DNA from: Siderastrea radians
Lineage: Eukaryota > Cnidaria > Anthozoa > Scleractinia > Rhizangiidae
Assembly (NCBI GenBank): GCA_964017195.1
Contig: OZ024889.1
Span: 55,202,574 to 55,266,573 of the forward strand
Direction: 5' to 3'
DNA length: 64,000 nucleotides
Part shown: positions 23,932-33,499 of the stretch, in pieces
Position numbering within the stretch: the first letter of the stretch is position 1
How the letters are laid out: each line of letters opens with the position of its first letter
Program-made: the position numbers and the translations under genes
Notes under the pieces: model-generated
Databases searched by the model: none
Seen by the model: only the letters and a program-made list of their open reading frames with translations
Told to the model about the DNA's origin: nothing

Positions 23932-24123
23932 CTTCTGTCTTGTTCGTCTGAAAAACTCTGTAAGTGTCTGGAATATCCAACCATTCATCTGACACTCCCT
24001 TCCGCTGAAACTTGACTTTGAGCGGAGGCTGCCCATTATCGCCCTGGACAATGCACGTGGAATCGAACACTGACCCTGTTATTGCGAAGGCGTTATTTGG
24101 AAAGGGCAAGAGGATTTTCACAG
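23932..24123 (-). CDS. Ig-domain gene, exon 1 of those seen (first half of Ig domain 1); gene overview
   Basis: This 192-bp exon is bounded by acceptor TTTTTTCTCTAG and donor G|GTAAGA. It encodes the first half of an Ig domain with cysteine in SVFDSTCIVQGDNG. The core tryptophan is not at its usual place (VKFQRKG has phenylalanine). Together the five exons (930 bp) give about 310 residues and three Ig domains in a row. Domains 1 and 3 are split by a phase-1 intron and domain 2 is in one exon. The product is probably part of a secreted or membrane Ig-superfamily protein used in adhesion, recognition or signalling. A signal peptide exon upstream (higher coordinates) and the C-terminus were not found, so the gene is partial as seen. 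No specific family name is justified. Confidence 0.75.
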
Positions 24124-24861
24124 CTAGAGAAAAAAAATTACAAGAAATTGATAATAACCTCGAAAACTTAAACTAAAAGCAGTTTGGACACTATAAGATC
24201 AACATATATTTAGTACTGATTGGTTTCAATAGGCCTTCACTGTTCGCTGGTAGACGAGGAACGTTCATTCTGTCTGCTTTCGGAGAGCAAAAAGTTTTTT
24301 CTTAATATGTTATGTTTGTTTAATGCTCTGGAATGTTCCATATGCCAGGATTATTTGACGGCCAGCTTTCATTAAAGCAGTTTTTCACTGCCGGAGCTCA
24401 GAGTCATAGAACCATAAACAGTGTTTTAATTCTCTGGCAAATCTCAATGGAACATATAACAACAAAATAAATCATCCGGAACTCGAAACAAAACCTTGCA
24501 AGTGGCGCTAAGCGTGCAGAAAGTGGGTGGCCAAGACTCAAAAATTGGGTGAGAAAGCAGTGCAATGTTGTTAACCTATCACAGAGGGGAGTAAAGCGAA
24601 ACCAATCGCAATTACATTTCTGCTTTTGTTGAAAAGTGGAGGGAGACGGGAACCCGGAAGAAAAGAGAACGAGAGGTGTGCGATAAGCGGGAAAAGAGAA
24701 GGTGGGAAATGAGATTCCCAAGGTTGCAGGTACGCGCTCTGATTGGGTACTTTTGACATGGGATAGACTTCGCTGTTCACCTCTGAGCGAAGCTTTTCAC
24801 CTCACACAACTTTCCAACCATTTTATAGTATTAGAAAATAACTACTTTTTGGTGTTTGGAT
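24124..24861. other. No gene recognised upstream of the Ig exons
   Basis: I looked on the minus strand for a signal-peptide exon ending in phase 1 and found no convincing one. Minus-strand ORFs at 24404-24780 overlap in two frames and lack domains. Confidence 0.35.
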
Positions 24862-25365
24862 AGTAGTGTATACTATATCCACTCTATATTAATCTCAGTG
24901 GCGGAGAACAGTGATGGACATTTATCCCACCGCTTTTTGTCTCGGTAAATATCAACCACCATTCACCTCATATAATAATCAAATAACTGGAGAATATCAA
25001 GCGTCCACCAGGAAGCTTAGATCTGGCAAATCTGAACGGGTTTCGTGTTTTCTTGTTGTGATCTATTGCATCTATATTGTTGTTATTATTTCATTTATAT
25101 GATTTGCTTGTTGTTATTTTATTCATACGTCGCGTATTGCGTCGACCAGCCAAATATCAGGGATAGATAGAACAAAACAAATGCTACCACTAAAAAGTCT
25201 GCCAGCAACACACTGATAGCAATCTTTGCGCGGAAAAATAGAAACTTAGAGTCGTCAGGTCACAGAAGCCATTCTAGCACGCAAAAGCGTGATGAAAACT
25301 TGTTGGAATGGTTTTTCAATGTGTATGGTTACTGAAAACAAAGATATTCTACTACTTTGCTGCAA
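24862..25365 (+). repeat. Dispersed repeat, copy 1 of 2 (direct copy at 60451-60975)
   Basis: Matches 60451-60975 in the same orientation. Shared blocks are CTATATCCAC, GAATATCAAGCGTC, ACCAGGAAGCTTAG, GGGTTTCGTG, AAAAATAGAAACTT, CATTCTAGCACGCAAA and TGTTGGAATGGTTTTT. There are indels between the blocks, so the copies are old. It lies just left of the satellite array. Confidence 0.85.
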
Positions 25366-25582
25366 ATTATCGCGCAAGTAATGTTTTCTGCTGATAAATT
25401 CGAATACCTCATGCCTTAATAGAATTGGTTCAGGGCAATTAAACGCTAAAAATTTTGTTATGTTTTTGAAATTTAATATACCATATGTCTGTCTTGGCAA
25501 TGTTTCGTACGACGTGTCTCGCAATTTTGTTGCGACGTTGTGTCGAGACAAGCTGTTGCGAGACAAGATGCAAGAATTCTTA

Positions 25583-25712
25583 CTCCGCCGTCAGGACGGG
25601 GTCTAGTAATACCCATTTTTTTTTCATCATAATTACCCCGCCGTCAGGACGGGGTCTAGTAGTACCCGTTTTTTTACGCCGCCGTCAGGACGGGGTCTAG
25701 TAATACCCAGTT
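25583..25712 (+). repeat. Minisatellite cluster 1 (about 40-50 bp unit)
   Basis: Three copies of a unit containing CCGTCAGGACGGGGTCTAG, then TAATACCC and a T-run. Similar three-copy clusters lie at about 27436-27565 and 28560-28685, and a single copy near 35280. The core CCGTCAGGACGG is a perfect-arm palindrome with an AG centre. Confidence 0.9.
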
Positions 25713-28700
25713 TTTTTTGGTGGTCACTTGCCCCAGACCTCCGCTCGGTCAAAACAATACTTGCCGGTAATCTTCGTTTGTTTAGCGTTTATTCGCCAGA
25801 ATTTTCATGAAAGTTGGTGTCGAAAATTAATGGCGATTTAATGGCATAAAAACTCCTTCGATGAAAGCAAGAACGAAGGTGCTAGCGAGCTTTGAAGCTG
25901 GCATGAATTCGCCTAACTTGCCCTGGCACGTCAGCATTACATCACTAAAACACAGAAGCCGATTCGGGGAAGTCCCTTGCTTTCGCCAAGTTGAATAATT
26001 CAAAAGTGAAATGCAAGCATTTTTTTGGCAGTTTGGCTTTGCTTCGCCAAAATCTTTAGGGAAAGTTGTGTAGAAAAGAATGAGAAATTCAGTGGAGTTG
26101 ACTTCTCTTCGATGAGAGCAAGGACGAAGGTGCTAGCGAGCTTTGAAGCTGGCATGAATTCGCCTAACTTGCCCTGGCACGTAAACATTACATCACTGAA
26201 ACACAGAAGCCGATTCGGGGAAGTCCCTTGCTTTCGCCAGATCATCCATCGACCTAAAAGAAGACTTGTACTTTTCTTTTTTCGGTAGATAACCGTTCCC
26301 TTGATATTTTAAGATCATTTTTCATCAATAAATCTCATTTCCGTGTCCTTGTCAGTTTGTTTTAAAAAACACGTGACGTAACTAAGTCACGCTATGGTCA
26401 AAACTATTTCGTCACGATCTTCTTCGCGGGTGTCAAGGAATGAGGGATGGGAAAGGTGTTAATACTATTAGTCATACTATTAGGGATTCATGTTATCACG
26501 AGGAGAAGGGTGCAGAAAAGACGTGGCGGGGGGGGGGGGTGGCAGCAAACACGTCAATGGTAAGATAAATTACCAACTTAAAAAATTTACATCGCTAGGG
26601 CTCATATCTTGAGTGACCGTACTGTATTTTGCACCACGAGGGGAGGGGGAAAACGGCAGGGTCCATTGCCCTGGGGGCTTTTCTTGTTTTTTGGTGATCA
26701 CTTGCCCCAGACCTCCGGTTTTCGCTAGGCCAAACAAATACGTCTTGCAGAAGTTCGGTCAACATAAGCAATATCTTCAGTAGGTCGGCGTCGATTCGCC
26801 AAAATCTTCATGAAAAACGGTGTAGAAATTTACTAGCGATGCAATAGCAGAAGACTCTCTTCGACGAGAGCGAGGACGAAGATGCTAGCAAACTTTGAAC
26901 GTCAGAGATGCCGTTTATATTTTCGTTGGTTACTCGACGCGAGTCAAATTCAACAGTGAAATGCAAGCATTTTTGACAGGTTTGCTTTACGTTTCCTTTT
27001 CAGTAGATAACCGTTCCCTTTAGATTTTAGAATAATCTCTTGTTTGTCAATCTATTTAAATTTCCGTGCCCTTGTTGTATAGAATTACGCTGAGATGTCG
27101 GCTCGTTAAAAAAAAAACGGGATGTAACGGAGTCACGCCAAGGTCAAAACTATTTCGTCACGTTCTTGTTCGCTAGTGCCAGAACAGGTGGATGACCAAG
27201 GCATGAGGGATGGGAAAGGTGTTCATACTATTTAAGGGATTCATATTATCACAAGGGGAAGGGTGCAGTGAAGACGTAGGGGGTGGGGGGCAGCGAACAC
27301 GTCAAAGGTAAGATAAATCACCAACCTCAAAAATTTACACCACTTGAGCTCATATCTAAGTGACCGTGCTGTATTTTGCACCCCGAAGGGAGGGAGAAAA
27401 ACGGCGGGTCCAATGCCCCTGGGGCTTTTCTTGTTACCCCGCCATCAGGACGGGGTCTAGTAATACCCGTTTGTTTTCATCATTACCCCGCCGTCAGGAC
27501 GGGGTCTAGTAATACCCGTTTTTTTTTACCCCGCCGTGAGGACGGGGTCTAGTAATAACCGTTTTTTTGGTGGTCACTTGCCCCAGACCTCCGGTTTTCG
27601 CTCGGCCAAACAAATACGTCTTGCAGATGTTCGGTCAACATAAGTACTATCTTCAGTCGGTTAGCGTCGATTTGCCAAAATCTTTATGAAAAACGGTGTA
27701 GAAAACTACTAGCGATGCAACGGCATAAAAACCCCTTGGACAAGAGCGAAGACGAAGATGCTAGCAAGCTTTGAAGGTCAGAGATTCGATGTTGTTTATA
27801 TTTTCGTTGGTTACTCGACGCGAGTCAAATTCAACAGTGAAATGCAAGCATTTTTGAGAGGTTTGCTTTGCTGCGCCAAAATCTTTGTGTACAAAGTTAC
27901 AAGGAATTTAATGGAGTTAACTTCTCTTCAACGAAAGCACGGACAAAGGTGCTAGCGAGCTTTGAAAGCCAACGATTCAAGCTGATGTGAATTGGCCTTT
28001 TTGATGCCGAAATAACAAGACTTGGCACATAAACATCACGTCATTCAAGACAAGCCGATTCGGGGAATTTCCCTGCTTTGGCTAAAGCATTCATCGAATC
28101 ATGGCCTAAAAGTAGACTTTTACGTTTTCTTTTCAGTAGATAACCGTTACCTTTAGATTTTAGGATAATCTTTTCTTTATCAATAAATCTCATTTCCGTG
28201 CCCTTGTTGTTTAGAATTACGCTGAAATGTCAGTTCTTTTTAAAAACGTGATGTAACTGAGTCACGCTATGGTCAAAACTATTTCGTCACGTTCTTCTTC
28301 GCTAGTGCCAGAACAGGTGGACGACCAAGGAATGAGGGATGGGAAAGGTGTTCATACTATTAGGTATTCATGCTATCACAAGGGGCAGGGTGAAGTGAAG
28401 ACGTGGGGTAGGGGGTGGCAGCGAACATGTCAAAGGTACGATAAATCACCAACTTAAAAAATTTACAGTACTTGGGCTCATATCTTGAGTGGCCGTGCTG
28501 TATTTTGCACCCCGAGGGCAGAGGGAAAAACGGCGGGGTCCAATGCCCCTGGGACTTTTACACCACCGTCAGGACGGGGTCTAGTAATACCCGTTTTCTT
28601 TGTTACCCTGCCGTCAGGACGGGGTCTTGTAATACCCTTTTTTTTTACTCCGCCGTCAGGACAGGGTCTAGCACTACCCTTTTTTTTTCGGTGGTCACTT

Positions 28701-29279
28701 GCCCCAGACCTCTGCTCGGTCAAAACAATACTTGCCGGTAATCTTCGTCCGTTTGGCGTTTATTCGTCAGAATTTTCATGAAAGTTCGTGTAGAAAATTA
28801 GTGGCGATTTAATGGCATAAAACCCCTTCGATGAAAGCAAGAATGAAGGTGCTAGCAAGCTTTGATGCTGGCATGAATTTGCCTAACTTGCCCTGGCACG
28901 TAAACATTACATCACTGAAACACAGAAGTCGATTTGGGGAAGTCCCTTGCTTACGCCAAGTTGAATAATTCAACAGTAAAATGCAAGCATTTTTTTTGGC
29001 AGTTTGGCTTTGCTTCGCCAAAATCTTTAGGGAAAGTTGTGTAGAAAAGTATAAGGAATTCAAAGGAGTTAACTTTTCTTCGACGAGAGCAAGGACGAAT
29101 GTACTAGCGAGCTTTAGTTTGAAAGCTGGCATGAACTCGCAATCGCTATGAACTTAGTAATTATGATGTGTATGTATGAAAGCCGAGAAGTGAGCAATAC
29201 TGCCCTCCAGAATTCTCTCCCGACCACAGGCCTTAAAAGAAGAAATTAGAAATGAGAACCAAGATAAAAGAAAATCTTT

Positions 29280-29351
29280 GACCCCGGCGGGATTTGAACC
29301 CACGACCTCCGGATTAGAAAACCGTTGTTCTACGAACTGAGCTACGAGGCC
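29280..29351 (-). tRNA. tRNA-Arg(TCT)-like sequence, probably pseudogene or tRNA-derived repeat
   Basis: On the minus strand a 72-base cloverleaf can be drawn. The acceptor is GGCCTCG paired with CGGGGTC, with two G-U pairs. The D arm is GCTC...GAAC with one mismatch, the loop TTTCTAA reads anticodon TCT, and the T arm is GTGGG-TTCAAAT-CCCGC. The anticodon stem has mismatches (T-T at its top and A-G at its base), and there is no encoded CCA. It lies within the satellite array in place of part of a unit. A functional gene is possible but damage makes a pseudogene or SINE head more likely. Confidence 0.5.
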
Positions 29352-30681
29352 AAGCTGAGTCACTCTATGATCAAAATATTTCATCACGCTCTTCGTCACG
29401 CACGTTAAGGGCGTGATTAGGCAGATCATGTCTTGATTTATATAGTAAAAGATACGATAAATCACCAACTTTTAAAATTTACACCACTTCGGCTTGTATC
29501 TTACGTGGCCGTAATATGTTTTGGACCCCAAGGGCAGAGAGAACAACGACGGGGTTAATGCCCCTGGGGCTTTTCTTGTTTTGTTTTGTTTTTTTGTGGT
29601 CACTTGTCCCAGACCTCCGCTCGGTCAAAACAATACTTGCTGGTGATCTTCGTTCCTTTAGCGTTTTTTCGTCAGAATATTCATGAAAGTTGGTGAAGAA
29701 AATTACTGGCGATTTAATGGTGATAAAACCCCTTCGATGAAAGCAAGAACGTGGGTGCTAGTGAGCTTTGAAGCTGGCATGAATTCGCCTAACTTGCCCT
29801 GGCACGTGAACATTACATCACTGAAACACAGAAGCCGATTCGGTGAAGTCCCTTGCTTTCGCCAAGTTGAATAATTCAACAGTGAAATGCAAGCATTTTC
29901 TGGCAGTTTCTTTGCTTAGCCGAAATCTTAGGGAAAGTTGTGTAGAAAAGTACAAGAAATTCAATGTAGTTGACTTCTCTTCGACGAGAGCGAGCTTTGA
30001 AAGCCAATGATTCATGCTACGTGCCGTAGCACATAAACATTACGTTATTGAAACACAGAAGCCGATTTGGGGAAGTAACTTGCTTGCACCAAATCACTCA
30101 TCGAATCACGGCCTAAAATAGACTCTTACATTTTTTTAACCGACAAAGTCGGGTTAGTGCAGTTGTGAAGACCGTGGATTGGAGTTTTTGGTCAAAATAC
30201 GTCGTGTAAGGCTTATAAGGGGTGTATTTCGCTATGGCCAATGGGATGGGATGACGTGAAAACAAGAGCGGACGAGTCACCATTTTAAATTGGCAGGTCA
30301 AGAAAGTCAAGAAAGGTGACGGAGGCTTGGTGGAAGATTTGCTGCGACTGTGTTGTGGTATAATTTTGTGCTGACCTCTGAACATTTTGAGAAGAAGTTA
30401 TACACAGATATCGATTAGTACATACACGCACGCACGACAGGACAAGGGTCCATATAAAAAGTATTGTAGGTATAGAAACACACGTCCGCCGAGCAGTCTT
30501 GGCTTTGGCCGGACTGAAATATCTTTGCAATACTAGTGAAAGAAAGCAAGGAGGGCTGATAATAACAGGAGGTGAAGTCCAGTGGCACTGTTGATACTGG
30601 TGGGACCAAAGTGTTGCTGAGACATCGTAAGTATAGAATTGTTGTCATTAAAGATGTGTTTATTGTTCATCATGGTGTAAG

Positions 30682-31967
30682 ATAGGTAAGATGAACGTTT
30701 ATTCGTTTGTCTCACGATGGAATCGCTTAGAGTTGTTGATCGTGAAGTTTCGACTGCAATACTGCTAGTCTTCATCAGGCGATGAGGTCGATTGTTTACG
30801 TGTCGCTATTTGTAGCATGATGGTTCGCTATTTGTAGATGACACTTTTACAGTCTTAGGTAAAGACTACGTAGACGGCTTTTTACAACATCTAAACAGTC
30901 AACAGCCTACTATTCGTTTTACCATGGAAATCGAGAAAGATAACACTATCCCCTTTCTCGACACGTCAGTTTCAAGGGATTCAAACGGTCTTCTCACCAC
31001 CAATGTTTACAGAAAGCCCACCCATACTGACCAACACCTAGCCTATGATTCACACCATCCTCAGTCAGTGAAACGTGGTATTGTTAAGTGTCTATACGAC
31101 CGAGCCAACTGACACCTCACATCAAAGCCATCAGCTATCTCTGAAGAAAAGAAACATTTATCATCGGTACTTGTTTCGAACGGATATCCTTCTTCATTTG
31201 TACGAAAGCTCACAAAAACAACAAGACCAACAGGCGACAAAGAACCTACGCAGGAATTTAAATCTACTGCGGTTCTACCCTACATAAAAGGTGTATCAGA
31301 GGTTCTTCGCCGCTGCCTACAACAAGGCGTACGCACCTGGCCGTCTTCAAATCAGACAAAGCTCTTAGGTCGGCACTTAGTGCAACCGAAAGACATTCTT
31401 GAACCAACTAAACAAGACGGTGTCGTCTCTAAAATTCCATGTGAGTGCGGTAAAGTATACATCGGGGAAACAGGGAGAGCGATGCAAGACAGGATAAAAG
31501 AACACGACAGAGATACATGGCTTGCTCGTACGCAAACCTCCGCAGTTTCGGAACACGCTAACGAAACGGGGCATCTTCCTATTTGGAAAGATGTTAAGTT
31601 TATTGATCGTGACCCTCACTGGTACACACGTAGGGTCAAAGAGGCTATCCATATAAGACTTCATCCTAATAACATCAATAGAGATAGTGGAATCGAAATT
31701 CCTGAAGCTTGGATACCTACGATCAGAAATCACAACAGCCGACCAACCCCACAGCGGACCTGTGAGGGAACAACATCTAATAGTCCGAATAATAATGAGG
31801 ATCGAAATGCACCAATAGCAGCGAACCATCATGCTGCAAATAGCGACACGTAAACAATCGACCTCATCGCCTGATGAAGACTAGCAGTATTGCAGTGGAA
31901 ACGTCGCGATCAACAACTCTAAGCGATTCCATTGTGAGACAAACGAATAAACATTCATCTTACCTAT
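30682..31967 (+). mobile_element. Penelope-like retroelement, 5'-truncated, with inverted terminal repeats
   Basis: The interior encodes the C-terminal part of a Penelope-type reverse transcriptase plus a GIY-YIG endonuclease. The flanks 30682-30828 and 31820-31967 are about 147-bp inverted repeats of each other, sharing for instance TTCATCAGGCGATGAGG, GTCGATTGTTTACGTG and TAGGTAAGATGAA. Inverted or direct flanking repeats (pLTRs) are known for this retroelement class. The element sits inside element X copy 2, so it is younger than that insertion. Confidence 0.85.
30831..31853 (+). pseudogene. Penelope-like RT C-terminus plus GIY-YIG endonuclease, broken
   Basis: The reading frame opens directly at the catalytic motif FVDDTF (30831). 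It continues through IPFLDTSVSRDSNGLL and NVYRKPTHTDQHLAYDS to an in-frame TGA at 31110, then reopens in the same frame to a TAA at 31853. A short segment near 31330-31380 appears shifted and shifted back. The last open part (31380-31853, 151 residues from its first Met) is a GIY-YIG domain. It has an upstream C-x-C (residues 21 and 23), YIG at 27-29, arginines 33 and 38, H42, HANETGH and the candidate catalytic glutamate in RRVKEAI (E88). The N-terminal RT fingers and palm are missing, so the copy cannot be autonomous. Confidence 0.85.
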
Positions 31968-32314
31968 AGAGTCGTTCTCAGTAAATGTCATGAGAGGAAA
32001 ATTCTGGTGTATGTTGTTATGGTTATGTTTAATCCTTGGAAAGTATCTAGCTGCCAGCGTTAAGAAAAGTTATTGGCAGGTGGGAAATGAATTACTACAC
32101 GAGGCTGGATCTTCTTGGATAGTATAAGCGGCACAGAAGGATATACCAGTTAGTCTTTTTAATTTTTCTGCTTTACTTCTGATTTTGAACCGATTTGTTC
32201 CAGTTTAGAGTTCGAGACACTGACTTGCTGACTCTGGAAGAGCAAACTGGATTTAATGATTACGTCATAAGACATGCTTTAACGTGTTTGAGATAAAGCG
32301 ACGACTTCGCTTTT

Positions 32315-32870
32315 TTACTAATTTCTCCAGATTCTGACGGTGTGTTTGTCTTAATCGACAATCTGTTTTTATAGTGCCATCTTCACAACAGTACATAAAT
32401 ACATCACTCACAACTCTCGATAACGGCATGTTCAGTTGTGGGCAAAATGTATCTTTAAATTTTAATTTTAATTCTGCAAAATACTCAAAGCGATAAGACA
32501 GATGAGCTGAGTCATCAGATTTTAAACATTACGTCATTTGGTAACGTAAAAGACAAAATACTGTCACAATTTTCGTCACGCTGGTTAGCACATTGAGATT
32601 CTGGCGATGTGTTTGTCTTTAACGATAATCATGTTTTTATAGTGCCCTATTCACAACAGTATATAAATACATCGCTCACAACTCTCGGTAAAAGCATGTT
32701 CAGTTGTAGACAAATTTATATCGACATATAATTTTTTAGTTTAACTCAACATAATATAAAATTCAAAGCGATAAGGCAGATGAGCTGAGTCATCAGATTT
32801 TAAACATTACGTCATTCGGTAACTCAAAGGGCAAAATACTGTCACAATTTTCGTTACGCCAGTTAGCATG
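32315..32870 (+). repeat. Internal tandem duplication in element X copy 2 (period about 265 bp)
   Basis: The segment from GATTCTGACGGTGTG (about 32331) through CACAATTTTCGTCACGC is repeated from GATTCTGGCGATGTG (about 32599) onward. Copy 1 of element X has it once (about 10565-10835). The duplication therefore arose in the lineage of copy 2. Confidence 0.8.
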
Positions 32871-33499
32871 GCACGTTGTGCCAAGTAAAAACATTTATCA
32901 ATGGTGGAGTGGGTCAAAACGACTGGTAAATGCCTATAATGCACTTTCTTGTAACCTGTACGATAGAGCATAACAATGATTTATTTCCTATTTGTATTCA
33001 CAATTTAGCTTAAGGAGCCCTTGACATGATTAAAGGAAACTGTGCGCAAAGTGTGGTTCCCAGGCGTGGGGAAAAGTTCAATTCTTTTCGGCTGTTACGG
33101 TGCCCATGCTGATCAATCGTTAAGATGTGGTTACTTTTTTATTGGGAAATTTATCGCTCATTTTTTGAAATGCGTCTGTTTTGAGAATTGTGATGGCCTT
33201 TTTGTTCAGGGTTTTGAGGAAGACCGACCAAAAGACAGCAAAAAATGATCTTGAATGAAGAATGCATGAGGACATGGGTGTAGTCTCTGGGGCTATGTTT
33301 GGTGAGGAGAGGCTGAATAATTCAGTTGACCTCCTTTCCAGGGTATTGGTCGCCTTTTCAGTTGGTCAAATTTCGGCGTCAGTTACAGTTACGCACTTTT
33401 GCTGCAACTTGCTGTTACAGATGCTAGAATGTTATTGAACCTGCAGTCACGCACGCCTCGCTTGCTTTCTTTTCGGGACGAACCAACACTTCGTCGGTT

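Larger units (their letters stand above)
25575..30137 (+). repeat. Complex satellite array, left block
   Basis: Units of about 0.9-1.1 kb are arranged head to tail. Using the anchor CACTTGCCCCAGACCT, units occur near 25725, 26698, 27575, 28696 and 29600. Each unit carries, in order, the anchor, CATGAAAGTTGGTGTAGAAA, CTTTGAAGCTGGCATGAATT, AAGCCGATTCGGGGAAG, GTAGATAACCGTTCCC, ACTGAGTCACGCTATGG, GAATGAGGGATGGGAAAG and CAATGCCCCTGGGGC. Some units contain an internal repeat of about 245 bp (compare 25880-25995 with 26125-26240). All ORFs inside are by-products. The array is interrupted at 30138 and resumes at 33500. Confidence 0.9.
30138..33499. mobile_element. Element X, copy 2: hairpin-like inverted ends, inserted in the satellite, 3.4 kb
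   Basis: The left end AACCGACAAAGTCGGGTT and the right end (minus strand AACCGACGAAGTGTTGGTT) are the same hairpin-like inverted termini as copy 1 at 10049-11646. The right arm 32105-33499 is homologous to 10341-11646. A Penelope-like element fills 30682-31967. The satellite sequence left (…TTACATTTTTTT) and right (GTATGTTTTTTCC…) of the insertion rejoins the pattern of an uninterrupted unit near 35785-35800, with a possible short target duplication. No transposase was recognised. Confidence 0.65.

Noticed and set aside
29154..29468. ORF containing AQFVEQRFSNPEVVGSNPA
   Set aside because: This peptide is the translation of the tRNA-like sequence; similar database proteins are artefacts of tRNA-derived DNA.
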